Below are positions 1 to 6,461 of a stretch of DNA of 64,000 bases, piece by piece (within the stretch, counting starts at the first letter, position 1; every line of letters starts with the position of its first letter). This DNA comes from Siphonobacter aquaeclarae. Lineage in GTDB: Bacteria > Bacteroidota > Bacteroidia > Cytophagales > Spirosomataceae. Made by a program: the position numbers and the translations under genes. The notes under the pieces are model-generated. The model did no database searches. It was not told the origin of the DNA and saw only the letters and a program-made list of their open reading frames with translations. The stretch is from positions 310,001 through 374,000 of the forward strand of contig NZ_FNGS01000006.1 of NCBI RefSeq assembly GCF_900103285.1, in the 5' to 3' direction.

Positions 1-1407
1 CTCTATGATCTGAACGGAAACATCCGAAAATTGCAACGGAAGAAGCTGACGGCTACCTGGGATGATCTGACCTACACCTACCTCGACGGCAACCGCCTCA
101 CAAAGGTGACGGATGCAGGCACGGCCGAGGGTTTTAACAACGGAGCTTCCGCCGACAGCACAGACTACAACTACGACGGTAACGGGAACATGACCCGGGA
201 CAAAAACCGGGGAATAGCAGACGGCGGCATCCGATACAATATCCTGAACCTACCCAGGGAAGTGGCGATCAATAACCTCACCATGAAATACCATTACGAT
301 GCCGCGGGCACGAAGGTTCGGATGGAAAGAGGAACAGAAAACACCAAGTACGCCGGTTTCTTTGAGTACAACAGCAGTAACTACCTGACCCGGATCGGCA
401 TAGAGGAAGGGCAGATTACGATCACCAATAACGGCGCAGGTATCAACGACTATTCGGTTGACTATTACCTGAAAGACCACCTGGGCAATGTACGCCAGGT
501 CATTAACGAAGCGGGAATGCTTTTACAGGAAACGGAGTATTTTCCGTTTGGATTGGCAATTCCACGGACGGCCGGAACGAACAAATACCTTTATAACGGC
601 AAGGAAAAGCAACCGGAGACGGGCTGGCTGGATTACGGGGCAAGAATGTATGATCCGACGGTTGGACGATGGATGGCTGTCGATCCATTGTCAGAAAAGT
701 CAAGACGTTGGAGCCCGTACAATTATGGTGAAGATGATCCCATGGGAAAAGTAGATCCTGATGGCATGGAAGCAGGCCCCGGGGGGCAGGTCATCGGAAA
801 TCCTAAAATTCTGGTCGCCGAAGGCTTCAGGCAATACCTGCAAGCTGCCGGCTCTTTTATTGATAGATTTTTTGTAAGCTCGCAAACGGCAGGAGATACA
901 AAAATAAGCGATGCGAAAACCGGAGGTTCTGAGGTGCTCAAGGTAGCATCCTCGGTGAATGTCACTTATACGACGACTGTTTCAACTAATTTGGCGGGGC
1001 TCATGAAGATGAATAGCGAAAATAAACCAAAGGGACCGCTGCTGAATGTTACCAATACAATGGTTACCAGCCAGCAAACAGAGGTTGAAGGAAGTGCGAC
1101 AATTCGGGGGGCGGATGTCAAGGTGACCAACACAACCAATATTTCCAGCGATAAAGTGTCGAATACAACTGAATTTTCCGTTGGCAAAACGATTACAGTC
1201 AACGATAAATTGAGTGCCGGAGCAGCGGCATACATATCTCAGGAACGCACATCCAGTAGGGGAACTCTTAGCTCGCAAACGGACATAGGTCTCAAGGCGA
1301 GCGTCACGTATACACCGACAACCGCGACCAATCCAACGTATAATCGGGCGGCCGGTTCAACTGTTACCCAAACGTTTAAAATAGGGTTTATCGTGGATAA
1401 ACGCTGA
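1..1407 (+). CDS. Rhs/YD-repeat protein, 3' part, with variable C-terminal tail
   Basis: The reading frame is already open at base 1, so the gene begins outside the window; 468 residues are visible. The first half has YD-repeat features (YDLNGN, YDGNGN, YNGKEK) and ends in the Rhs-core boundary motif, with GARMYDP, VGRWMAVDPL and PYNYGEDDP leading to DPDGM near base 765. Rhs proteins are large secreted or surface shells whose sequence after DPDG is usually a swapped toxin module. Here that tail is about 210 residues, rich in Thr, Ser and Val and probably beta-rich, and I do not recognise it. No obvious immunity gene follows directly; the next gene is 318 bases away. The family is certain; a toxin role for the tail is inference. 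Confidence 0.85.
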   Translation, partial: LYDLNGNIRKLQRKKLTATWDDLTYTYLDGNRLTKVTDAGTAEGFNNGASADSTDYNYDGNGNMTRDKNRGIADGGIRYNILNLPREVAINNLTMKYHYDAAGTKVRMERGTENTKYAGFFEYNSSNYLTRIGIEEGQITITNNGAGINDYSVDYYLKDHLGNVRQVINEAGMLLQETEYFPFGLAIPRTAGTNKYLYNGKEKQPETGWLDYGARMYDPTVGRWMAVDPLSEKSRRWSPYNYGEDDPMGKVDPDGMEAGPGGQVIGNPKILVAEGFRQYLQAAGSFIDRFFVSSQTAGDTKISDAKTGGSEVLKVASSVNVTYTTTVSTNLAGLMKMNSENKPKGPLLNVTNTMVTSQQTEVEGSATIRGADVKVTNTTNISSDKVSNTTEFSVGKTITVNDKLSAGAAAYISQERTSSRGTLSSQTDIGLKASVTYTPTTATNPTYNRAAGSTVTQTFKIGFIVDKR

Positions 1408-1443
1408 GAAAAGGTTACTAACCGGATCGCCGCTCTTCATGCT

Positions 1444-1473
1444 CTTCGAGATGTTCCGCAGGACATCTCGAAG
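1444..1473. repeat. Short palindromic repeat, copy A
   Basis: An 11-bp inverted repeat (CTTCGAGATGT / ACATCTCGAAG) encloses an 8-base loop. The whole 30-base unit is the exact reverse complement of copy B at 1585-1614. It lies just after the Rhs stop codon and resembles a REP-type extragenic palindrome. Confidence 0.7.
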
Positions 1474-1584
1474 CCAGATAAAAGAAGATATCTTATCTTC
1501 AAAACCTGGTGTTCACCAGTGAGGCGCCTTCGGAAGTAATTAGGGGGTGATGATGTTTCCAGATTTAAATCTGGATTATCTGGA

Positions 1585-1614
1585 CTTCGAGATGTCCTGC
1601 GGAACATCTCGAAG
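1585..1614. repeat. Short palindromic repeat, copy B (inverted)
   Basis: This is the same 30-base palindrome as at 1444-1473 in opposite orientation, 111 bases further on. A half copy is seen at 5067-5079, and a degenerate relative with an 11-bp stem at 2348-2388. The 316-base gap 1408-1724 that contains both copies has no gene I can support. Confidence 0.7.
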
Positions 1615-1690
1615 AGCGGGTGGGTATATTTGCCGGATATTCGAAATCCCGGCTATTATAGCTCTAATGATCCAATGGTCGAAAGATTCA

Positions 1691-1720
1691 TTGTGGAGTA
1701 TTCTACAAAACCTATATTTG
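1691..1720 (+). promoter_or_regulatory. Bacteroidota-type promoter overlapping an imperfect palindrome
   Basis: TTG at 1691-1693 and TATATTTG at 1713-1720 are spaced by 19 bases and match the Bacteroidota consensus TTG...TAnnTTTG. The spacer holds an imperfect 18-bp palindrome (1691-1708) that differs at two positions from the perfect one at 1950-1969. The layout suggests a repressor site on the promoter of the next gene. The ATG at 1725 leaves almost no leader. Confidence 0.5.
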
Positions 1721-1724
1721 TGAT

Positions 1725-1934
1725 ATGAAGACGTTCGCCAGTATTGAAGAAGCCTTCCAATGGTGGCTGGAAAACATTTATCCGTCATTACCGCCCGATG
1801 TGAAAAAGGGCAAACCCGTTTCCGCCTGGCGGGATTACAAACACGGCGGCGGTGTCTCTGAAAAGCGTATGAAGGAGATCCTGACGGAATTCGGCCCGTT
1901 TGAAATTCAAACGATTATCACATACAAGACGTAA
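1725..1934 (+). CDS. Small hypothetical protein (69 aa)
   Basis: A 69-residue soluble protein with no signal or membrane segment. It is rich in Trp and Lys in its first half (FQWWLENIYPSLPP) and ends in a KRMKEILTEFG-like helix. I recall similar short proteins in Cytophagales genomes but know no function. Its only ATG is at 1725, right after a TATATTTG box. It is bracketed by two versions of one palindrome (1691-1708 and 1950-1969), so it and the following small gene may be controlled by the same regulator. A small DNA-binding or toxin-antitoxin-like protein is possible but unproven. Confidence 0.6.
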   Translation: MKTFASIEEAFQWWLENIYPSLPPDVKKGKPVSAWRDYKHGGGVSEKRMKEILTEFGPFEIQTIITYKT

Positions 1935-1949
1935 TTTTTTTATTTCAAT

Positions 1950-1969
1950 TTTGTAGAATATTCTACAAA
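1950..1969. promoter_or_regulatory. Perfect 20-bp palindrome (operator candidate)
   Basis: TTTGTAGAATATTCTACAAA is a perfect palindrome centred between 1959 and 1960. Its last base is the first base of the ATG of the 26-codon frame at 1969, so a bound protein would block initiation there. A degenerate version lies on the promoter at 1691-1708. Confidence 0.55.
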
Positions 1970-2049
1970 TGAGTAACAGAGAAAAACCCGACAGGTACGT
2001 TTTCGAGGCAGACCTATCGGGCATGTCCAACCAATTTTCCAACCAGTGA
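1969..2049 (+). CDS. Possible 26-aa peptide
   Basis: An open frame from ATG 1969 to TGA 2047-2049 encodes a hydrophilic 26-residue peptide starting MSNREKPDRYVF. It starts on the edge of the perfect palindrome and ends 13 bases before the next gene, so it could be a leader peptide or a small operon member. The DNA within it also contains an inverted repeat (CCCGACAGGT ... ACCTATCGGG), so a structured leader is an alternative. There is no homology support. Confidence 0.3.
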   Translation: MSNREKPDRYVFEADLSGMSNQFSNQ

Positions 2050-2062
2050 ACAGACCAAAGGT

Positions 2063-2308
2063 ATGACAACCCAACCCAATCCACAAGTATGCGCCGCTGC
2101 CACCCTCCGGCATGAGGAGCTTCTCCGCCTGATCCGCCAGTTCGACGACGAGATCGGTCTCGATGTGCTCAGCGAAGTGATAACAGAATTATTTATGCTT
2201 TACCTGGCCGAAGCCAATGAACACCAGTATCCCATGGAGGAGGTGACGGGAACAGCGATGGTAGTGAGTAAGGGGTTGTGTTGGTTGGGAGGGGTGGGGA
2301 GAAGATAG
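2063..2308 (+). CDS. Small hypothetical protein (81 aa)
   Basis: An 81-residue protein with an acidic helical middle (LLRLIRQFDDEIGLDVLSEVITELF) and a C-terminus that turns into a low-complexity GVGRR tail, as if the original end had been replaced. No signal peptide or membrane segment is seen. It follows the 26-codon frame by 13 bases in the same direction, so the two may be cotranscribed under the 1691-1720 promoter. Function unknown; it may be a remnant. Confidence 0.5.
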   Translation: MTTQPNPQVCAAATLRHEELLRLIRQFDDEIGLDVLSEVITELFMLYLAEANEHQYPMEEVTGTAMVVSKGLCWLGGVGRR

Positions 2309-2347
2309 ATTCTCGACTTGTAGTTTTTAAGCTTAACATTTACTGAT

Positions 2348-2388
2348 CCGCTCTTCGATATATCCTTATGGAACAATTCGAAGAGCGG
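2348..2388. repeat. Hairpin at the boundary of the element remnant
   Basis: CCGCTCTTCGA at 2348-2358 pairs with TCGAAGAGCGG at 2378-2388 (11 bp). It resembles the palindromes at 1444 and 1585 and lies just before the point (about 2396) where similarity to 18229 onward begins. It may mark a rearrangement boundary. Confidence 0.5.
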
Positions 2389-2395
2389 GAAATTC

Positions 2396-2460
2396 TTGAA
2401 CCGAGTATTTGATGTGTTCGTCAAAGATGTGCTACCGTCATACTCGCCCGGAAGAAATGA
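2396..2460 (+). pseudogene. Truncated, frameshifted copy of the gene at 18099
   Basis: The bases up to the ATG at 2457 align with the end of the 55-aa gene at 18099-18266 (FDVFVKDVLP here against VDVFVEKVLP there). One base is missing after CTACC, so the frame runs past the normal stop. The 5' two thirds of the gene are absent. This shows that a relative of the element at 5122-22194 once occupied this site. Confidence 0.6.
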
Positions 2461-2678
2461 AAAGTATCATCACAAACTACTACAACCCCATGTCCGCAAA
2501 ATTCAAAAACTGGTTTCTCTTCCTGTCCGTAGTCGCCGGTCTGCAGGCCGTAACGCTCAAAGATGCGGGATACGCCAGTTTTGCAATCTGGGTACTACTC
2601 GGTAAGGATGTATTCAAAGAAGCGGCGGAAATGCTTATTCCGCCCGAAAAGAAAGAAGAAAAAGACTACGTAAAATAG
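2457..2678 (+). CDS. Holin-like small membrane protein, remnant copy (73 aa)
   Basis: This is a near duplicate of the protein at 18263-18484: an amphipathic start, then hydrophobic segments at about residues 19-33 and 40-50, and a Lys/Glu-rich tail (PPEKKEEK). ATG 2457 is chosen because it matches the start of the copy in the element, where it overlaps the upstream stop. The two copies differ at scattered codons and in the last residues. Small size, hydrophobic core and charged tail fit a holin or other lysis or membrane protein; no specific holin family is recognised. The gene is intact but isolated from the rest of the phage genes. Confidence 0.65.
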   Translation: MKSIITNYYNPMSAKFKNWFLFLSVVAGLQAVTLKDAGYASFAIWVLLGKDVFKEAAEMLIPPEKKEEKDYVK

Positions 2679-2692
2679 GTTTTGAGGTATGT

Positions 2693-2722
2693 AAAAAGCC
2701 GGGATGCTGTCCCGGCTTTTTC
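2693..2722 (+). terminator. Rho-independent terminator after the holin-like remnant
   Basis: AAAAAGCCGGGA, a short loop and TCCCGGCTTTTT form a strong stem with a T tract. The sequence is identical to 18504-18533 in the element and is the reverse complement of 20338-20366. Confidence 0.85.
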
Positions 2723-2900
2723 TATTTCTGCCCGCGATCGATGCGGTGAAACCAAATAAAATTCTGAGATCCGCACACTGTAGCATCCGTTGACATTACA
2801 TATAATTCTGTCTCCTATCCTGTTTTGTGAGAAATATTCTGTCTGAATATTGTGGATTAGTCCAGGCCATCCGACAATGTGCCCCTTTCACGGGCGACCA

Positions 2901-3051
2901 TAGAATAATACTAAGTATTCACCCGGATTGCGCTAGGATTATTTGAAGAAAATAGCCTATCGGTTACCATAACTCATTGCATTTTTCGAATTATACTATT
3001 TCACGGTATTTGGGAATTAAAAATTTCCACAGAACTATGCTGTCAGATTTA
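2901..3051 (+). promoter_or_regulatory. Conserved 150-bp leader block, remnant copy
   Basis: This non-coding block is about 90 percent identical by eye to 18713-18866, although the DNA between the terminator and the block (2723-2900) has diverged much more. It contains the small palindrome ATACTAAGTAT (2908-2918), an AT-rich stretch and a conserved end CCACAGAACTATG. In both copies a lipoprotein gene starts 50-100 bases downstream, so the block is probably the promoter or control region of the cargo. I see no gene in 2679-3100. Confidence 0.6.
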
Positions 3052-3100
3052 GCAAAAAGACCGCTATTGAAGGATTTACCAACCCATTAATCTCTTTTTT

Positions 3101-4489
3101 ATGGACCGTTCCGGTTTTGTAAAAAGTATACTTGCCCTGACAGGCACCGCTTTTGTTTACGGTTGCAAAGATGTCGTGGATGAATTGACGGATACGTATT
3201 CGTCGCCCACTTCCAAAGAGGCGCAGAACTGGTTTTCGAATCAGTACCTGAAGACTGTCGGGGGAGGAAGAACAGCAGGCGTTTCAGTGGCGCGGGAACT
3301 GGATTGGAGCAAACAGCAGATTGCCAAATCCGCCAAACACGATTTTATCTGGGTGCCCGTTGCGTATAAGGGAGACGAAAAGGGATGTGCGATGTTAATG
3401 TGGCGGGAGGGCGAAGAGCACGTGCAGCAACTGGCCCAATACCTGAGCTGGACCGTTCGGGAGGGATTTCTCGTTTACCGGAAGCCAACCGGTGAGTACG
3501 ACGGGTTTCTGGCTCAGCTGGCCTATGATCCCCAAAACTCATCGACGGATCCTGCACGTTTCACCGGACTGGTGGTAAATGCGGATTGGAATGAGAATAT
3601 ATTGCGGTCGTGGCGGTTTCTGGATGGAAAGCTGGTAAATTACTACAATCCTGAAATAAAGACGAAAGCCGGTCGGACACAGGGGTGTACCGTGTATTAC
3701 ACGCAATACGCAACAGTGACAGGAACGCCAACGGCTGGTGGTACGGCAGTGACCTATACGTTGACGACTGTGCCTCACGTTACGTGTTATGACGATCCCT
3801 TCACGGGGAGCGATCAGGGCGGGTATACGGGCAGCGGCGGGTATTCTCCCAGCAATACCGGTGGCTATTCCCCGCCCCCGCCCCCGGTGTATATTAACTG
3901 GAAATCCACTGATCTGACCAAGTATGTCCGGGAAATTGAAAACAGGTTGGTTACGCCCTGTTTCAACGCGGTTGCGGACAAATTGTTTAGTCTGGCTTCC
4001 ACCGATTCCCAGAAATTGGGTGCGTATGTGGGCTACATGCTCAACACCCTGATGTCTCCTTCTACCAATGTCAAGATTGAACTGTCAGAGGAGAATCTGG
4101 GTAGTACAACGGATGGCGTATTCCGCGTAGATCGTAATGTTCCTTACCAAGCCCAATTAGTGCTCAATACGCAGGTGCTGCAAAGCGCGAGTAAGGAGTA
4201 TATCGCGGCGACGCTTATTCACGAGTTGGTGCACGGACTCTATAATGAACAGGGATCAACCTTGAAAGTGGATCAACAGCACGCTGAAATGGCTCAGAAA
4301 TACATAGAACCAATGACGGATGCATTGGTTGGTTTGTATGGCATGGACAAGTTCCATGCCAAGGCGCTGGCTTGCGGTGGTTTACCAGGCGCTTATGATG
4401 CATTGGGCTTATCGTTGGAAGATCAAACCAGAATGAATCAACTTGCAAAAGGATATCGAAATGGAACCTTTGGTCAAAAATGTCAGTAA
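3101..4489 (+). CDS. Lipoprotein-like polymorphic protein with C-terminal zinc metallopeptidase domain
   Basis: 462 residues. The N-terminus is a short hydrophobic leader ending in a lipobox-like FVYGC (Cys about 22), so an outer-membrane lipoprotein is likely. A domain with the pattern LDW, WVPVAYKG and GFLVYRKPTGEYDG follows, which in Bacteroidota lipoproteins often precedes variable C-terminal domains. A Gly/Ser/Pro linker (about residues 240-265) leads to a helical domain with the gluzincin/SprT-like motif HELVH at about 374-378. The gene stands behind the same control block as the cargo of the neighbouring element. It may be a toxin-like effector or a surface protease; that part is inference. 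Confidence 0.65.
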   Translation: MDRSGFVKSILALTGTAFVYGCKDVVDELTDTYSSPTSKEAQNWFSNQYLKTVGGGRTAGVSVARELDWSKQQIAKSAKHDFIWVPVAYKGDEKGCAMLMWREGEEHVQQLAQYLSWTVREGFLVYRKPTGEYDGFLAQLAYDPQNSSTDPARFTGLVVNADWNENILRSWRFLDGKLVNYYNPEIKTKAGRTQGCTVYYTQYATVTGTPTAGGTAVTYTLTTVPHVTCYDDPFTGSDQGGYTGSGGYSPSNTGGYSPPPPPVYINWKSTDLTKYVREIENRLVTPCFNAVADKLFSLASTDSQKLGAYVGYMLNTLMSPSTNVKIELSEENLGSTTDGVFRVDRNVPYQAQLVLNTQVLQSASKEYIAATLIHELVHGLYNEQGSTLKVDQQHAEMAQKYIEPMTDALVGLYGMDKFHAKALACGGLPGAYDALGLSLEDQTRMNQLAKGYRNGTFGQKCQ

Positions 4490-5045
4490 GGGGCTTTTGC
4501 CCGTGTTTTTTTTCTTTTCTGCCTGCGTGTGCTTTGCGCAGGAAGTGGATCATGGCATCCGCTTTACCCATCAGGTGGTACGTAATAACAAAGTGTATGT
4601 TTCGCCAACGGGATTTATTGCCAGGGGTGGGGAGGTTAACAGCTTTAATGAAAAAACAAAGGGTGTCGGCTGTTATTTTGGAACCGGGTGGGTACGGTTT
4701 AAAGTAGTAGATTCCCATAAAATTGACAGCATCAGTATAGAGGGACGTATGCCTGAATCGTTCAAAACGGTGTATTTACGGGGCGTTAAACAGAGTGAAC
4801 GATACTGGGAATGCCTGGATTGCGCCGAGAAAAAAAAGGGATATTGGATCATTATTCCAATATTGATCGGCTATTCAGCGGGTTGTTCTGAAAATAACAA
4901 AACCGAAGAAGAAATGTATGGTATTCTTCATGATTATTACGTCGGCATGTTTCGCAGTTGGAATCAACCGGATCGTTTTGGTGCGTTAAAACTTGGAGAA
5001 AGGACATTGCTTTTGGACCCACTAGAAGAAATTTCAATGCAGTAA
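4461..5045 (+). CDS. Exported hypothetical protein (194 aa), partner of the metallopeptidase gene
   Basis: ATG 4461 overlaps the upstream gene by 29 bases, which implies cotranslation. A signal peptide is clear (hydrophobic LLPVFFFFSACVCFAQ, cleavage after residue 28 or so). The mature part is about 165 residues with paired Cys residues (CLDCAEKKKGYW) and no recognised domain. Overlap with a possible effector gene suggests a periplasmic immunity or accessory role, but nothing in the sequence proves that. It ends 77 bases before the left attachment repeat of the element. Confidence 0.6.
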   Translation: MEPLVKNVSKGLLPVFFFFSACVCFAQEVDHGIRFTHQVVRNNKVYVSPTGFIARGGEVNSFNEKTKGVGCYFGTGWVRFKVVDSHKIDSISIEGRMPESFKTVYLRGVKQSERYWECLDCAEKKKGYWIIIPILIGYSAGCSENNKTEEEMYGILHDYYVGMFRSWNQPDRFGALKLGERTLLLDPLEEISMQ

Positions 5046-5092
5046 CGGATATCGAAACAGAGCGGGGAACATCTCGAAGTGTGAGAAACAAA

Positions 5093-5120
5093 AAAGCACT
5101 TACGATTTCGTAAGTGCTTT
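5093..5120 (-). terminator. Terminator at the left edge of the element (leftward)
   Basis: A 13-bp stem (AAAGCACTTACGA / TCGTAAGTGCTTT) with a 2-base loop is followed on the minus strand by a T-rich run. Before the element inserted, this hairpin would have stood directly behind the tRNA-Arg gene. Now it can end leftward transcription from the repressor gene. Confidence 0.75.
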
Positions 5121-5121
5121 C

Positions 5122-5138
5122 GTGGTCACGTAGGGATT
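5122..5138. repeat. attL, 17-bp direct repeat
   Basis: GTGGTCACGTAGGGATT is identical to 22178-22194, and the sequence to the right of the repeat differs between the copies. It is the displaced 3' end (acceptor stem and part of the T arm) of the original tRNA-Arg gene. Confidence 0.85.
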
Positions 5139-5173
5139 GGGGGTGACCATGTAAAACATTGATAATTAAGCCG

Positions 5174-5629
5174 TTAGAATGTTAAAATTCTGCCTGTACC
5201 CAAATTTGTACCAGAAGGAGCCTTAAAAAATGCTCCCGGCGCAAATCCGGCTGACGTGAGTACAGGCTCAGATTTTCCCACCAATGCGGTAATGAGGCGG
5301 CTTTGTTCGGCTACTCTGTCTTCCAATTCTTGAATGTACTTCCGGAGATATTCCGGCAAATCGTAGTTGGCAGAACTGCGGAGAGCCGCCGGAGATTGAT
5401 CCGTGTAATCGGTCGCGACCTTGCCGCCCCGCTGCCGGGAAAGAATTTCCGAAGTTTCTACCTGTAAGATTTTCGCCCACATTTCAATCTCCTCAATTGG
5501 CATCGAGTTTCTCCGAAACGTGTCATAGGCATAGGTACGCCCTCTTCCGACTTGTTCAGAAAGCCAATAAGCCTTCATTTTTTTTTCAGTCGCTATCTCC
5601 TTGATAACCAGCCCAATAGGTTTTGTCAT
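5174..5629 (-). CDS. Putative phage repressor, HTH protein (151 aa)
   Basis: The start is the ATG at 5629, which begins MTKPIGLVIKEIATEKK; the longer open frame upstream is not used because the divergent promoter region lies there. Residues 1-60 look like a cro/cI-type helix-turn-helix (LSEQVGRGRTYAYDTFRR, then a region ending EILSRQ). A coiled-coil segment (YLRKYIQELEDRVAEQSRLI, about 94-113) and a short tail follow. The gene is divergent from the first early gene with about 130 bases between them that carry repeated operator-like sequences. That is the usual layout of a lysogeny switch. It ends close to the terminator at 5093-5120. Confidence 0.65.
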   Translation of the reverse strand: MTKPIGLVIKEIATEKKMKAYWLSEQVGRGRTYAYDTFRRNSMPIEEIEMWAKILQVETSEILSRQRGGKVATDYTDQSPAALRSSANYDLPEYLRKYIQELEDRVAEQSRLITALVGKSEPVLTSAGFAPGAFFKAPSGTNLGTGRILTF

Positions 5630-5693
5630 GGCAACAAAGTTTAGTTTTTTATTGTTGGATATTGCAACATTCAGATTTTGTGTCGTAATGTTG

Positions 5694-5713
5694 TGCGGTA
5701 ATCGATTATCAAA
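5694..5713. promoter_or_regulatory. Operator-like repeat 1
   Basis: TGCGGTAATCGATTATCAAA is repeated with three changes at 5716-5735, 22 bases away (two helical turns). Each copy has dyad character (GGTAA...TTATC). The pair lies between the divergent repressor and early genes. Confidence 0.5.
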
Positions 5714-5715
5714 TA

Positions 5716-5735
5716 TGCGGTAACAGGTTATCAAA
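5716..5735. promoter_or_regulatory. Operator-like repeat 2
   Basis: TGCGGTAACAGGTTATCAAA is the second copy of the repeat at 5694. Further upstream, TGCAACATT and AATGTTGTG (5662-5695) form another inverted pair. All of these are in the 132-base divergent region and are the natural candidates for repressor binding. Confidence 0.5.
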
Positions 5736-5761
5736 AACAAGCCCTTTAACAAAAATTGGCA

Positions 5762-6043
5762 ATGCACAATCTGAAAAAAGCAATCGGTTCCGTACTCTCT
5801 CAGGTCGAGACAGTAGAGCAAAATCCCTCTCCTGAAAACATCATGATTCTGAAAGCGACCGTTACAACCCTTCACACGGTTTGCCCGGAGGACGAAACGG
5901 AAAATCCTTTGTTTCAGGCTGTTAGCGGTGCATTCGCGCCGGTGCTGAAAGACATTGTGGCGCAATTTGTCGGCGATCCTGATGAAGTGGAGATTACCAC
6001 GCCGGACGGGAAAGTCGTGGATTTCGCCGGAGCCGAAGCCTGA
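5762..6043 (+). CDS. Small early protein (93 aa)
   Basis: ATG 5762 is preferred to the in-frame TTG at 5756. The first half is helical and the second acidic (GDPDEVEITTPDGKVVDF), with no membrane segment. It is the first gene rightward from the switch region and is followed by a strong terminator, so it is a single-gene early transcript unless antitermination occurs. The position is that of a Cro-like or other early regulator, but the sequence does not resemble an HTH protein. Function unknown. Confidence 0.65.
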   Translation: MHNLKKAIGSVLSQVETVEQNPSPENIMILKATVTTLHTVCPEDETENPLFQAVSGAFAPVLKDIVAQFVGDPDEVEITTPDGKVVDFAGAEA

Positions 6044-6044
6044 A

Positions 6045-6080
6045 AAAATCCGAAGGAGTCTGACTCCTTCGGATTTTCCC
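6045..6080 (+). terminator. Rho-independent terminator after the first early gene
   Basis: A 15-bp stem (AAAATCCGAAGGAGT / ACTCCTTCGGATTTT) with a 3-base loop is followed by TCCCTTTTTG. Confidence 0.85.
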
Positions 6081-6103
6081 TTTTTGCAACAACTTGAAAT
6101 CTG

Positions 6104-6331
6104 ATGAATACAGCGCAAACAACATCGTCAACCGTGATCGGCCGGGCCTACGAGTCCGCACCGAAAGAGGTTCAGCAACGCTTCAAAAAAGCCCTTCCCG
6201 GTAACGTGGATCAGGTTTTCCGGAAGTTGTACGGTCGGGACAAGCCCGCCGAACTGACCAATCCGGGCCGAGTGTTGCTTAACGCAATTCTGATTTTAGG
6301 CGTAAAACCCGAAGACCTTATCAACCAATGA
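6104..6331 (+). CDS. Small hypothetical protein (75 aa)
   Basis: A 75-residue soluble protein, probably all-helical, with a conserved-looking ending (NPGRVLLNAILILGVKPEDLI) that could be an HTH-like helix pair. It is the first gene after the terminator at 6045 and overlaps the next gene by the four bases ATGA, so it heads a cotranslated set of early genes. No family recognised. Confidence 0.6.
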   Translation: MNTAQTTSSTVIGRAYESAPKEVQQRFKKALPGNVDQVFRKLYGRDKPAELTNPGRVLLNAILILGVKPEDLINQ

Positions 6332-6459
6332 CGGCAACCCTTGTAGTAATGGGCTTTATGTTCGGCGTATTGGCCGGAATCACAGGAACCGTAGTGCTGT
6401 CTTATCTGAAAGAATATCAGCACTTTAACGAAGTGACCCGCCCACAAATCAACGAATAA
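6328..6459 (+). CDS. 43-aa single-pass membrane peptide
   Basis: ATG 6328 overlaps the previous stop (ATGA). One hydrophobic segment spans about residues 5-26 (GFMFGVLAGITGTVVLSYL), followed by a charged tail. The stop is at 6457-6459, two bases before the next ATG. The tight packing and the hydrophobic pattern support a real gene. The role is unknown; small membrane proteins of this kind are common in phage early regions. Confidence 0.55.
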   Translation: MTATLVVMGFMFGVLAGITGTVVLSYLKEYQHFNEVTRPQINE

Positions 6460-6461
6460 TC

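Noticed and set aside
2409-2605. Alternative 69-aa frame and longer form over the holin-like remnant
   Set aside because: Comparison with the intact copy at 18263 shows that ATG 2457 is the real start and that the other frame is the shifted tail of the upstream gene.
5630-6118. N-terminal extension of the repressor frame (to 6118 on the minus strand)
   Set aside because: It would run through the switch region and the oppositely coded 93-aa gene; the ATG at 5629 gives a natural HTH start.
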